64,000 bases of DNA, from the NCBI GenBank assembly GCA_036362985.1, contig JAYGXS010000008.1:11702440-11766439 (forward strand), given 5' to 3'. A program made the position numbers and the translations under genes. This DNA is from Ligula intestinalis. Taxonomy: Eukaryota; Platyhelminthes; Cestoda; Diphyllobothriidea; Diphyllobothriidae. The notes under the pieces were generated by a model that saw only the letters and a program-made list of their open reading frames with translations, made no database searches and had not been told where the DNA came from. Below are positions 31,901-40,569 of the stretch, piece by piece. Every line of letters begins with the position of its first letter. Positions within the stretch are counted from its first letter, which is position 1.

Positions 31901-34652
31901 ATTCACCTATGGCCCTTACCCTCGTCAAAAGAAAGTAAAACCAATAAAGAAATGTTGATTGTCACACTAGACCGGTTGGCGCGACAAGGCAAACGAACCA
32001 TTGACTTGTGACTGGGTGAGTCATGTTAGGCTCGTGAGCAAAGGAGAAGGGAGAAAAATGAAAGGCTCCTATGCTAGAGGAGCCTAGTAGCAAATCTAAG
32101 CGGATTCCGCCATGGAATCCTACTAGAAAAATTCGCATACATCAGCCGGATTGATCCCGGATTTTGTGCACTTGATCTGCACGTGCTACTAGGGTGACAA
32201 AGCTGATTAGGGGGAGGGGGGGCGCCTGCCCGCCTTACTCACCTTTGTAGGTTAAGTAGAGACCGACTGACTGTCGGATGGAGAAGATCATTGTTTGGGC
32301 AAAGAAGTCCGAAGAGAGGTCATCTGGCGTGAACTCCACAGACGGTTGGCGCTGCTGCCGACGTTGATGCCGACGCTGACTCCAAACCAGGAGGGCATGA
32401 CTCAGCAGGCCTGCCAGTAGGACATCCACGAAGGCCGCGCCGCCCTCAATGAGCATGCCGGCGGGCACAGAGACACGCAGGTCTCCGCTGACCTTCGCCG
32501 CCGTCTCCGGGTGCTCCAATGCGGCCAGAGTGGCCAGCTTATTGGCCAGCAGGGTGGCGTGGTAGGAGGTGGTGTGTAGAGACAACCAAAAGTACGAGAG
32601 GTGGAGAGCGGTGAAGGCGCCCAGTACCTGCAATCCCCAGGAAACCAGCATCCAGCTGGCGGAAGTCTTGCAGTTCAAATAACTGAGAATAAAGGCAAGA
32701 TCAGTGGGGGGGGAGGTTACTCGCAATACAAGCGAACATGCGAGTCCCAGGAAGTAAGTGAGCAGAAGAGGAACATGCGATCGGTGGGAGAATACTCTTA
32801 TGCACCTGACGTTTCGGCCTCCGTCACGGATTAGAGACATTAGCATAAATAGTAGCAAAAAATGGTAATGTATGCATAGGGAGTTGGAGTATTTATAGGA
32901 TACAGTCATTAGGGCACTGCGCACTTATGACAACTAACGGCTCTCCCGCATTGATGATAAGCACCGCTTGTGCCGATAGAGGAGAATATCTGAGTTCCAG
33001 GGAGCAGTTCAGAAGTAGAAGAAGAAGAAGAAGAAGAAGAAGAAGAAGAACAAGAACAAGAACAAGAAGAAGAACAAGAAGAAGAACAAGAAGAACAAGA
33101 AGAAGAAGGAGAAGAAGATGAAGTCAGTTAGCATAATACAAAGGCCTACAACACCCTATTAAACTATTTGTTAGGACGGCCAGCACGCAAATCATCACTT
33201 CTGAGGGCAAGATAACAAAGGAAGCCCACATGCCCGCGGAGGCAGGCAGAACGGGACAAGCACGCGACCTTCATAGGGCCGACACGCGAGGACGCCAGGA
33301 CAGCTGCCTGCCGGATTCTGAGGTCACGCATGACAAGGGGCCACGAAAGGACGCATGCACATGCGCGCATCACAGTGGCGCGACGTGTCACGCTGAGGAC
33401 ACCACAAGATGGCTGCTCGCGTGGGCCATTAGCGGGGGGGGGAATAGGAAACAAAGACTACTGGCCCTTAAATATCGAGGCTGCGAGCAGAAGGACACGA
33501 TATCCTGCTGCTAGCGACAGGAGCCTGTTGCCGAGACCTGCTCCTAACGAGACGAGACCGGCGACAGAATAAAAGCTGCTGACGGACACAGGACGAGCTG
33601 TAGACACTGCCGGGCTGCAGACACTACCGAGCTGCACAGGAGGACAAGCTGCCGGACACACAGAAGACAGAGTTGATGTACCAGCAGAAACAGTGACAGT
33701 AAACTATCCTCTGCCATCCTGTCTGCCTTCCTGTCCTAACAAACGACCGGGGGATAAAACCAGTGTCGACGCAGGCGCACACAAGGTTAAAACACTATTA
33801 AAAGGAAAGACTACGTCAGAGGCAAGGGCTGGGCCTGGGGAAGGGAGGTGAGGGAGAGGAGGCACAGACTCACCGATAGAAGGCATTGCAGGGGGACCCA
33901 TAGGAGTCACCCCAGGCGAGTTGAGTCATGATGATATTGTGCACGCCAATAGCAAATATCACGCCCTGGATGCCAAAAGTGGCTCGAAAAATGGCATTTT
34001 CGAGGCTGCAAGCACAGAGCTGAAAGGTGCTCACCGCATCCTGTAGGCATCTGTGTAGGGGACTGAGGAGAGCAGCAAAGAAGGGTGGCTGGGGCAGGAC
34101 AATTGAAGGCATGCCGGCGGTAGAATCGCTGGCCAAGGAAGAAGAAGCAGCTGCATTAGCAGCATCATCGGGCCAGAGCGGTGACTTGGGCACCGCCTTA
34201 CTGACGCCCGTGGTGGCAGCAGCATTTGCGGGAGCGGAGGAACATTCGTTTGGGCGGCAATTTCGTCCTGAGCAGTCGTCTCGCGGCAGTGATGAGATAG
34301 ACGAGGCAGACTCTGAAGCCTCACCGAATTCGAGGGTAGAGTAGTTGTCGAGGAGGGAAAAGGCCTGAGGATCGCGAACAGCGGATTGTAAGGGATGCGG
34401 AAGGAGATTGCGGTGAAAATTTGTTGGTATGGAGAATTCGAACAAGGCAAAGATCACTAGATTAGCAGAATTTATTAACGTCGTAAAATTTCGTGACCTC
34501 TTATTCAACTGCAGACGGACACTGGCCATGCGGTCGACCAAAAGACTGCATTTAAGGTCGTACTTCGGTCGACGACCGGGCGTCTCGTGCGATTTGCGGA
34601 GGCCGCTGCAATGCGGAGAAGAAAACGAGAACTTTGTAAGCAGCTGAACCAT
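22339..34652 (-). CDS. AQP11/12-type (unorthodox) aquaporin, three coding exons
   Basis: Predicted membrane channel of about 597 residues, joined from exons 34652-33874, 32682-32243 and 22913-22339. The best family signature is around residues 208-220 (STFQLCACSLE), the second-helix signature of AQP11/12 proteins. The first pore motif is SPC at 253-255 and the second a normal NPA at 416-418 (TGVYVNPANA), followed by LVYWLSPMLGI in the last helix. Hydrophobic segments lie near 57-77, 204-222, 227-248, 268-292, 333-360, 385-405 and 432-455. AQP11 is usually about 270 residues; here a roughly 120-residue Ser/Ala-rich insert follows the first hydrophobic segment, a basic RRHQRRQQR loop precedes the half-helix, and about 135 residues trail the last helix. 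Known relatives sit in intracellular or plasma membranes and pass water, glycerol or peroxide; the substrate here is unknown. Confidence 0.87.
23390..23678 (+). repeat. Presumed 5' LTR (3' part certain)
   Basis: The right boundary is fixed by the repeat of its last bases at 24672 and by the following leader. The left boundary is a guess. Contains TTTTTATTCTTG and a TCGTCTTCTTCG-rich stretch. Confidence 0.45.
23780..24535 (+). CDS. Gag-like protein of gypsy-type element
   Basis: The frame opens at ATG 23780 (or 23819) and is uninterrupted through 24697. Residues about 35-195 have the helical capsid style of Ty3/gypsy Gag (F-x-P-GDDF-x-x-W, a Leu-rich middle, SADTYVGALREIALRAFP, then YTSLAKAIEVTRGFEAAE). 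A zinc-knuckle-like cluster follows: C228-x2-C231…C241-x-H243. After about residue 250 the frame runs into unrelated sequence and the LTR remnant, so the true 3' end is lost by deletion. It would package element RNA in an intact relative. No protease or reverse transcriptase is left. Confidence 0.65.
24673..25106. other. Intron DNA between the gypsy remnant and the DNA transposon
   Basis: AT-rich, with short frames only and nothing recognised. Lies within aquaporin intron 2. Confidence 0.4.
25107..25275 (+). repeat. Left terminal inverted repeat, outer part
   Basis: Outer 169 bases of the left arm. Contains three to four imperfect copies of AAAACCGGATCTGT, possible transposase-binding repeats (inference). 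Pairs with 30650-30768. Confidence 0.8.
25359..26105 (+). pseudogene. ORF1-like region of the CR1-like element
   Basis: A 248-codon open stretch with internal duplications: IIQGL-EST occurs twice, and INQK…DSV twice. The C-terminal part (KAFRLGERSES, RPRPLKVV, GVFFQQEFSAAEWNKR) parallels the ORF1 of the related element at 45757-46236 (FQIGKDQLPN, RPRPLKVI, AVFFQPDYEPKERRK). In this family ORF1 proteins bind the element RNA. Just downstream a segment of about 100 bases is duplicated (26022-26118 and 26160-26260, about 140 bases apart). Confidence 0.6.
26290..27000 (+). pseudogene. AP endonuclease domain of the CR1-like element
   Basis: Recognisable blocks in order: YTNAQSRLSKLDEL, PDIVSITETWLSE, GGGVATYVK, SDILIVGDFNAPHIGW, and HVTFPTR…NCLDLVLTKS. 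They match the metal-binding and catalytic blocks (N, E, GDFN) of non-LTR endonucleases. A TAA at 26453-26455 and a frame change near 26935 break it. Confidence 0.7.
27000..28800 (+). pseudogene. Reverse transcriptase and C-terminal domain of the CR1-like element
   Basis: Blocks seen: KSPGPDVVPAKIL, QHGFRRGRSC, VYIDFKKAFDSV, GVSQGYVLGPILF, then MFANDIKLW in place of the catalytic F-A-D-D box, followed by LQKWSADWLLPFN, DLGVWITLSLKPS, LEKVQRRATKLV and YRQLRGDLI. The FAND replaces a catalytic aspartate, so this copy is dead even without its frameshifts near 27420, 27700 and 28430. Confidence 0.75.
29100..29788 (+). other. 3' sequence of the CR1-like insertion
   Basis: Follows an AATAATAAT tract at about 29093. 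It ends at the ATTTCG duplication, so it belongs to the same insertion as 3' UTR or co-inserted DNA. Contains a poly-T run near 29550. No protein is recognised. Confidence 0.4.
29789..29871 (+). repeat. Left terminal inverted repeat, inner part (displaced)
   Basis: Resumes with ATTTCGAATACATAGCG and runs through ATTAGTCTCGATGGACATCA. Its reverse complement is found at 30560-30650, and it directly continues the sequence broken at 25275. Confidence 0.8.
29872..30163 (+). mobile_element. tRNA-derived SINE inside the DNA transposon
   Basis: Flanked by AGTTATACCTAT on both sides (about 29857-29868 and 30164-30175), a probable target-site duplication. The head is tRNA-like: CGTGGACTAGAGGCAGTG in box-A position and CCGGGTTCAAATATCGG as a box-B/T-arm. 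About 200 unrelated bases and an ACATTCATTC tail follow. SINEs are transcribed by RNA polymerase III and moved by a partner LINE. Confidence 0.65.
30270..30527 (+). pseudogene. DDE transposase C-terminal fragment
   Basis: An 85-codon stretch: IIVMNNVRFHHS followed by FLPRYSPFLNPCE-VF and QIKSN. In the IS630/Tc1/mariner DDE domain the second catalytic Asp lies in a VxDNxxxHH context and the last acidic residue in YSPxLNPxE. Here the expected Asp of M-D-N is Asn (MNN), which would abolish activity, while the PCE glutamate is kept. The N-terminal DNA-binding part and the first Asp are missing. Confidence 0.7.
30560..30768 (-). repeat. Right terminal inverted repeat (uninterrupted)
   Basis: Continuous right arm. 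Comparing it with the broken left arm gives the exact site of the 4.5-kb insertion. Confidence 0.8.
30880..31330 (-). mobile_element. Penelope-like 3' remnant, relative of 19400-19890
   Basis: On the minus strand: IGRELLEAWVSDPNSLNRHVD, a PPCYFAI word, a Thr/Ser-rich tail, then CTGACGATGGC…GAGTCGAAAGTTCAGG (30987-30952), GCGAATAAAATTCC and a TTCTGCTTCTT. It is within aquaporin intron 2 and in the same orientation as the gene. Its hammerhead-like core blocks are complete. Confidence 0.65.
31335..31425 (-). repeat. Degenerate tRNA-like (SINE head) sequence
   Basis: Minus strand: CATGGCTCAATGGTTAGAACG (box A type), then a decayed box B (CTGGTTTGCGTC) about 30 bases on. Likely a remnant of a tRNA-derived SINE. 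No cloverleaf forms. Confidence 0.45.
31426..32242. other. Aquaporin intron 2, part next to exon 2
   Basis: No protein-like frame. CTACTAG-type words repeat loosely around 31700-32190. The donor of exon 2 is at its right end. Confidence 0.4.
32243..32682 (-). CDS. Aquaporin coding exon 2
   Basis: Acceptor TTATTCTCAG ends at 32683; donor GTGAGTAAG follows 32243. The 440 bases begin with the third base of the split Arg codon and end in phase 1 (AAA G|). Encodes the middle helices: NCKTSASWMLVSWGLQVLG, LSLHTTSYH, then the MLIEGGAAFVDVLLAGLLSH helix. A longer open frame continues upstream into the intron, but that part is not conserved in style. Confidence 0.88.
32726..33000 (-). mobile_element. 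Penelope-like terminal fragment in aquaporin intron 1
   Basis: Shares the end sequence CAATACAAGCGAACATGCGAGTCC-AGGAAGTAA with the units near 53.0, 57.1 and 60.6 kb, then TTATGCACCTGACGTTTCGGCCTCCGTC and TTTATAGGATACAGTC, both also at 53.1-53.2 kb. The hammerhead-like core here is damaged: the CTGATGA block has lost bases. Confidence 0.6.
33012..33120 (+). repeat. Purine-rich GAA/CAA simple repeat
   Basis: About 100 bases of AGAAGAAGA with AACAAGAAC interruptions. GAAGAAG runs also adjoin several Penelope ends here, so this may be an expanded element tail. Confidence 0.75.
33169..33741 (+). mobile_element. Solo LTR, copy 2, in aquaporin intron 1
   Basis: 573 bases with perfect 9-base inverted ends, TGTTAGGAC…GTCCTAACA. 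A TATA-like CCTTAAATATCG lies near the middle, followed by an ACAGAATAAAAGC poly-A-type signal, the usual U3-R order. Related to 17141-17587 on the other strand. No internal retrotransposon sequence adjoins, and the flanking 5-mers (CTATT, AACGA) do not match. Confidence 0.65.
33874..34652 (-). CDS. Aquaporin coding exon 1
   Basis: Open from the ATG at 34652 to a GTGAGT donor (33873-33868), ending in phase 2 (TAT CG|). An equally plausible start is the methionine at 34529 (residue 42), which also sits in an ATGG context just before the first hydrophobic segment. The exon carries the long Ser/Ala insert, the FQLCACSLE signature and the SPC motif. An upstream untranslated exon cannot be excluded. 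Confidence 0.8.
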
Positions 34653-35090
34653 GTGATCAACCGCGCATTGCCGTGGTAACGATCGATAAACTCATTCCCA
34701 CTCACGTATCCTCCCCCCTTTCCTAGGACTGACTGCTACTTTGTTTTCTGCCCCAAACCCCCCGCCCCTCTTTTGAGAAAATACGGCCAACATAACCATT
34801 TGTTCTAGCAAGTCATCATAAGGGTGAAAAGAGTAGGCGAACCCGGAGAACCCGGTCTGCTCACGCCTCTTCTGAAATACGTAGAGCGCTGGGTAAATAA
34901 TATTTGAGACAAGATATTTATGGGTGGCTTGGGAATTGGAGGAATTTACTAACTCAGATATGAGAGTCTTTGGTGAAAGAAAGAAAGAAAGAAAGAAAGA
35001 AAAAAAGAAATAGGCGATTATTGAAAACTAATGCAGACTAAATGACTGCCAAGAAATGAGCCCTCAGTCATATGTTTTGCTGGCTGCGTC
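34653..35090. other. Sequence upstream of the aquaporin, with a GAAA microsatellite
   Basis: Should contain the minus-strand promoter or 5' UTR, but no element could be assigned. A (GAAA)n run occupies about 34973-35010. Confidence 0.45.
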
Positions 35091-35129
35091 GGCGGCTTAA
35101 ATGATAAATTTTCGTGGATGGTCAAGAGT

Positions 35130-35400
35130 TCCAATGAGCCACATTACCGAATCATCTTCATCACGCAAAGAATCCGGAATGGTGATGAAATTTCGACAAT
35201 TTCTGACTCTAGTGCGGACTAACAAGCAATCCTCTTATCACGTACGACCACCAGCGACGAAAGCGGCAGCTGCGAATCAGACCAGGCACGTGGCGGCATG
35301 GCAACTGCGATTGTCTCTGATGAGAGATTCGAGCTAGAATCCGAAACGTCGCGTTCTTAAGATCGCGTCTTCTTCTGAACTGCTTCGGGGAACTCAACTG
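35130..35400 (+). mobile_element. Probable Penelope terminal remnant with hammerhead-like motif
   Basis: At 35317-35355 the sequence reads CTGATGA, then GATTC…GAATC as a five-base-pair hairpin, then GAAACGTCGCGTT. This is the same order as in the Penelope ends elsewhere in the window. An outer GCGAT (35307-35311) could pair with ATCGC (about 35362-35366). No GIY-YIG frame adjoins, so the class is inferred from the motif only. Confidence 0.45.
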
Positions 35401-38240
35401 TTCACTTCTATCAGACGCACAACTGTTGAAACAAATGAGTTGCTAATTACGCAGAACGTGGCTGCAACACCGATGAAGGGTTTCTTTGCAAAAACTGTAA
35501 CGCGTTGCGTTTCAGATCAGTGCAAAAGCGACCTCAGTGGGCCTTAAAACTAACTTTACCATGAGGAGGTTAATGGTACGAAATTTTCTGGGTGTATATA
35601 GCCATCCGATGATGGCTGCTGATGGAGATAGGAAAAATCAATCAGCGAGTTACCCGGGCACGCGGCTTTTGTCCGATTTTGTCGAAACCTTGCAACTAAA
35701 CAGGACAGCAATCTACTGTCAACGACTGCGAGTGCGCAGAAATGTCGACGGACATGCCAAAATAATCATCAGTTAACTTTGCTTTGGATGCACGCTTTGA
35801 TTACACCACTGTCCGACAAAGTGGGTGCAGTTGTGAGTGGCGTGAGAATTCGTTTAATGACGGAGACATTCCCCGCACCTGTTTCGTCCTTCTCTCCCAC
35901 GGCCACCGCGCACTGATAACAAGACAATGTCAACACAACTGACTAAACTGTAAGGACCGCTTTAAAGTGCCACGCACAACCTGATTCCCAACGCCCCTCG
36001 TACTAGATTTCAAAAAATGGTGCACAAGGTCATATTGAGAATGAGCTGTCACAGCCTAATTTTCATTCTTGAGTAGGTCCGAGTTACCTCGTTGGCTGTT
36101 AATACTCAGGACTCGGCTCGGTACCGTTCGCGAAGACACGCAAGTGGTTCGTGGACCTTCGAATTTAAGTCTCCGTTGCTGGAGAAGAGAATGGGTAGAG
36201 CTTTCCAGATTCACTGCCGCCAATCGTGACGCATGGAGAGGCACCGTCCGTGAGATAATTGAGGCCAGTTAGGTCAGGCATGATCACGGTCGTAACGAGT
36301 AAAAGTAAGTGAGCTTGTTAATGCAACGGCTTACTGCTCATGTGCCCTTTGTGGCACCTAGCACTTTTGCAAGGTCCAAATCCGTAAGTGTGAGACGGTG
36401 ATTACGTCAGACATTACGCCCAATCTTTTCCATAGCCGATGATATGAAAAAATAGGCTTCCTTGGCTGGATTTCAGACAGTAGTCAATCATGTCTCAATG
36501 AGTGGAATTCCAGGATAAAGAGCCATACATCCGTGGGGTAGGTCCCCGGACGGAATGCAGTCGGAGATTTTGCATAAATGGTGGATGCCTTATCAATTTG
36601 GCTGCGGTTGTATTTACTCCTGGCACTTCTGGGAGATATATGGTTACCTCAAACGCAGATATTGCCGCACTTAAAATCAAGGTGCTTATACATCGGTCCA
36701 AGCATCAAGGTTGGCAAGATGTCAGCCACCTGTTTAACAAAACACTTGGAGATAAGATAATAAAACAATCATTGGACACCTAAGAATCAACTATTGGGTT
36801 TTTGAATGTATTCCGAAGCAGGGGATAATGCGTTTGTCTGTTCGCTTTGGGCGATAAAAAACCTTCGCAAAGCTTAGCGAGCGTTTCCGGCAACTTTTTT
36901 TAACCCACCGAGCAGATGTCAAAGCAAGCCTACAATACGGCGGACCTAAGTTAAAAGAGCTGATAATTCGAACTTTAGGGACGTGTGTTGTAAGACCACT
37001 CGCTCCGTACAGTACAACTGCACAGAACGCCAGAGCCAACTATCTCATGAACTTAAGTGCGCATCAGGTGACAGTGGTGATCAGAGAGTGCGCCAGATTT
37101 TAAAGAGGGGCCAACCTGATAATCTGTCTGTCGCAAGAGGCGGGGACAAATAAGGTGTGATTAGAGCGTCCAGGTCGTACATGAGAGCGAATTTTTATTT
37201 TAAAACTTTATAGGCTCGTTCTCCTCAACAGCAGTGTAATTTAGAGACGCTGTGGTGACCCACTAAAAGAGACTGCAGCCCGTTAGCTATGAACATGTTC
37301 TACTGTCGCAGAAGAACGGCTAAACCGAGGGATGAAACGGATGCTGATTTCTCTGAGATGAGATCTGCTGTCTTCTATGGCTGTTTTCATTTCTCTATAG
37401 CCCTGATGGACTGCTAAATGGACTGAGTCTCTTGACCTATATTTACGGACGACCCTGTTCCTTAAGTGGGCTTCGGTCAACACATCAGGGACCTGGAGCA
37501 GCTGGTTATGGCATGGTGCTGGCAAAAAATTGTGCGGGAATGCAATATGTTGTGGCCAGGATCGGCAAAGTTATAACTTAAAACTGATAAGAAAATCCGC
37601 ACACCAATGTGATTGCCTCGGATGGGTCTAGTCAGGATATACGATGATACCCTGGGTTTTATGGGGAGTTATTACTGCGTGAGGCCAGTTGTCTATCCTA
37701 ACTGAAAGATCGGACACCGACGCTTTTGTTCTGCCTTAAAACCATCACCTTAAGCCCTTATAAACGGTAGCATAGGGGTGGACAGTGCCAGTCTGTAGTT
37801 GGAGAACGGCAAGTAAAACAGTGTTTCCTGCTTTGCCGTTAATACTCCCGGCATTGATTGCTTGCCGCTGTGCGATCGCCTGCATCTACTAGACAGTAGT
37901 TTAATAAAAAACGGAATAATCCATGCCACACCCTGCGATCAGGACAGGCTGGACGAACCCCACTTCTATGCACCCCAAAAGTCTCGATCACGGTCGACGG
38001 GCGGCGAGTCCGGATGGAAGCCCTGGGTCCTTCGGGGCAGCGGTTGCAACTTGGCTGCTTATTCAGCCTTCTTAGATAATACCTCTCGTCTAAATTATTT
38101 TTTTCATACAAAATTGGCGATAGGAAATTGGAATTATTCAAAATTTTAGACTGTTGAACAAGTGTGGGCTCATGTGGACAAACGTAGGGTAATTAGAACG
38201 AAGTCAACACGCACATGAACATGATAAACAGTTCAGAACT
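35401..38240. other. Intergenic DNA, nothing recognised
   Basis: Several frames of 60-105 codons occur on both strands (for example 36502-36783 plus and 37283-37525 minus), but none has a motif I recognise, and they overlap one another. Confidence 0.35.
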
Positions 38241-38253
38241 CAAATCTGTCTAC

Positions 38254-38493
38254 TCAGTAGGCATTTAAAGGCATCAAAATCTGATCACTCACGTTTGTTA
38301 AACACTTTTTCAACAGCTGGCCGCATACATAGACGATTGAGCAATAAACGCAAGAGAAGAGTAAAGCGGTCTGAATTTCCGAGTCATCAGGGGCACTATG
38401 ACTTAGGGGCTCTGCGTTAATTAAATAATCCATCCAGAAATAACATGCAATTATAAGACAGCAGAGAGCTCCTGCCACCCAGACATAGTACGT
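38254..38493 (-). other. Unassigned hydrophobic reading frame
   Basis: An open frame of about 79 codons with two hydrophobic stretches (WVAGALCCLIIACYFW and TALLFSCVYCSIVYVCGQLL) and no ATG at its start. It could be a stray exon or chance. No clear acceptor or donor of matching phase was found and no family is recognised. Confidence 0.2.
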
Positions 38494-38879
38494 TCAAAAG
38501 CGTACCCTAACAGTCAACCCCTCTAAACTAGCCAATCGCACAGTGATTCCAAAAGATAGAATAGACCAATCATATATCGCTAATTACTTATTTTAAACGA
38601 AGCGGTCCACAGTCACGTGATTTCTTCAAAAACCTCCGGTACAAATACTTGCTCTGAAATTAAGCCATTAAAAATTAAAAACATTTGTTTCTCCCAAAAT
38701 TCTATCCAACCCATGTCTCGTTCGTTTATATCCCGAGAAATAAAGACAACCATAAAGACGCTCAAGGACTAACCACATTCAGATCGATATCCTTGCCCTC
38801 TTGCGTCATTGGTATTCCAAATGAGCCTTTTACTCTTGGAACTTAACGGCTACAGATATGAATTTTAGCTGGATATTCT

Positions 38880-39245
38880 CCTAACCCTTATTGAATTAAT
38901 AATTTTATTATTCTGTGTTTGCTCTTCAGACTTAGTTGCCTCGGGCCTCGGTTTCATTAGCTACATTAGTCCATCATCCACTTAAATAGTAGGAGTTTTT
39001 TCATTGCTTCCTCTTTAGTTCACCAAACATTTCAGAGAGTGTTAACTTTGATTTTAAAATGACGATATATTGGTGGACACGAATGTATCTGTCTACTATA
39101 CTAAACGCTCCCGCTGCCTATGTGGTTGCTCACGGAGAGCAGCATTTATCAACTTTGTTTTTATTTTTCCACAGCACTAAGTTTGCAATAACGAGGCCCT
39201 TCGGGCCTAAAATATAAAATTTATTTATTTATTTATTTATGAGAA
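38880..39245 (+). mobile_element. 3' end of a non-LTR retrotransposon with (TTTA)n tail
   Basis: Ends GAGGCCCTTCGGGCCTAAAAT, a short hairpin (AGGCCC/GGGCCT), then four to five TTTA units at about 39221-39241. A 3' hairpin followed by a short microsatellite is typical of CR1/L2-type 3' ends. The coding part is absent. Confidence 0.5.
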
Positions 39246-39559
39246 CATGCTTCTTAAGAAAGCACCTGAATCAGGTAATTCAATTCAGCGAGCGGCCTCC
39301 CCCAAATATCTGAGTAATGATAAACCATCAGAGGCTTATGTACGCAACTAACAGTCCGGTGATTGTGAATGGTACTGATCTAATTGGTTTTCCCTCCGGG
39401 TGGTGTAGGACCTACATTGGAATTCCTTTGCATCAAATTCGTAATGGCAAACGTCTGACAGTTTAAGAGAGATGATAGGAGCTAGGCCTTCTAGAATAAA
39501 AACAAAAACCGAACCAAATGTTCACTGGCCGGTGATTATATGCTAAGAGGCGAAAATTG
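39246..39559. other. Intergenic DNA, nothing recognised
   Basis: No frame or repeat of note. Confidence 0.4.
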
Positions 39560-39990
39560 CTATGATGACTGTTTCGTCTTTCTGGGCTTCTCTGACTTTG
39601 TATCCAGCAGTCATGCGCACCTTATCCCTTTGATAACAACTATCAAGGTGCTATTAAGCAAAAAAGTAAAGGATAAACGATATGCAAACCTTAACAATGG
39701 ATACAAAAAATTCAAGGGCGAAGGGAGTCGGCCAAATCGATTCTATACAAGGGAACAACATAAACTCAACAGTAACGCCACACAAAGCCAAACCATTTTT
39801 GGGAAGCGTGTGTGTGTTAGTAGGAAAGGGAGTGTGGCTCTGCTCTTATTTGATTTCAGGAGGCCATTCATGTGGCACTAACATTTGTCTTAACCACCAG
39901 CGCGAAAAGCTGCGACAACTGGATTAAAAGGGTGGGGGTGGAGAGTTGACTCTTCACTACAAAGTCACTTTACAGGATTTCATCTCTGGG
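39560..39990 (+). repeat. Dispersed repeat R, copy 3
   Basis: Same ordered blocks as 3650-4500 and 10420-11080 (TTGTATCCAGCAGTCA, AAACCTTAACAATGGATAC, GGGAGTCGGCCAAATCG, GGGAAGCGTGTGTG). A hairpin-headed repeat follows closely at 40013. Confidence 0.55.
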
Positions 39991-40012
39991 AGTCAAAACG
40001 ACGATCGACATG

Positions 40013-40420
40013 TGTTAAGGCTAAGAACGTGAACCCTAAAACCTACGATCTTCCAGGCCCATGGTTTTTTTGGTGAGAAGAGATGACGGTGGGAAAGCCA
40101 GATTTTTGGAATGATTTATTCTGCAGAAGGATAGAAGAAGATGTTATGAGAGGTTTGACTATCGGAGCACACGTCCGGCCGCGAGGCGGGCCATGTCCGA
40201 AGTAATGTCTGGTGGTAACCACGGCCTTGAGGTCTGTCCAGACAGATTGAGCTCATCCGTTTGCGCATAGGTCCGAGGCAAGTAGGAAAACTGCTTTCGC
40301 GCGGGGCCATATGCTCTAAGTGACCTCGCCTGAGGCGTCAAGACATAGGAGGGCGTTGGACGGACACGACAACTACACGACTGTCTATGGCGTCAGTGGA
40401 GCGTTGACAACATCGTGCAA
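40013..40420 (+). repeat. Hairpin-headed dispersed repeat, copy 5 (degenerate)
   Basis: Starts GTTAAGGCTAAGA-CGTGAACCCTAAAACCTACGATCTTCC, closest to the copy at 13678, but the outer arm is partly lost. Downstream GGAATGATTTATTCTGCAGAAGGAT corresponds to the TTTGTTTACAGAGGAA block of other copies. Confidence 0.5.
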
Positions 40421-40569
40421 AACTTTGAGACGCCAAAAGGAATTTTTCTACAAACTAGGTCTAATAGATAGACTAAAGGATGTGAACGTCCTAATAAAGC
40501 GTGCAGTTTTCAGGCTGAACGACCTTTTTTTTAGTTAGCTTTTTACTTCTTCTAAATCTTCCTCGCCTC

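Noticed and set aside
32683..32924. The open frame extending upstream of aquaporin exon 2 to a methionine
   Set aside because: This part lies beyond a good CAG acceptor, is Penelope terminal sequence, and exon 1 supplies the conserved N-terminal half in matching phase.
32927..33121. An Arg-rich 64-codon frame
   Set aside because: Product of the GAA/CAA simple repeat.
34027..34450. Overlapping frames of 105 and 139 codons in the region of aquaporin exon 1
   Set aside because: Shadows in other frames of the exon carrying FQLCACSLE.
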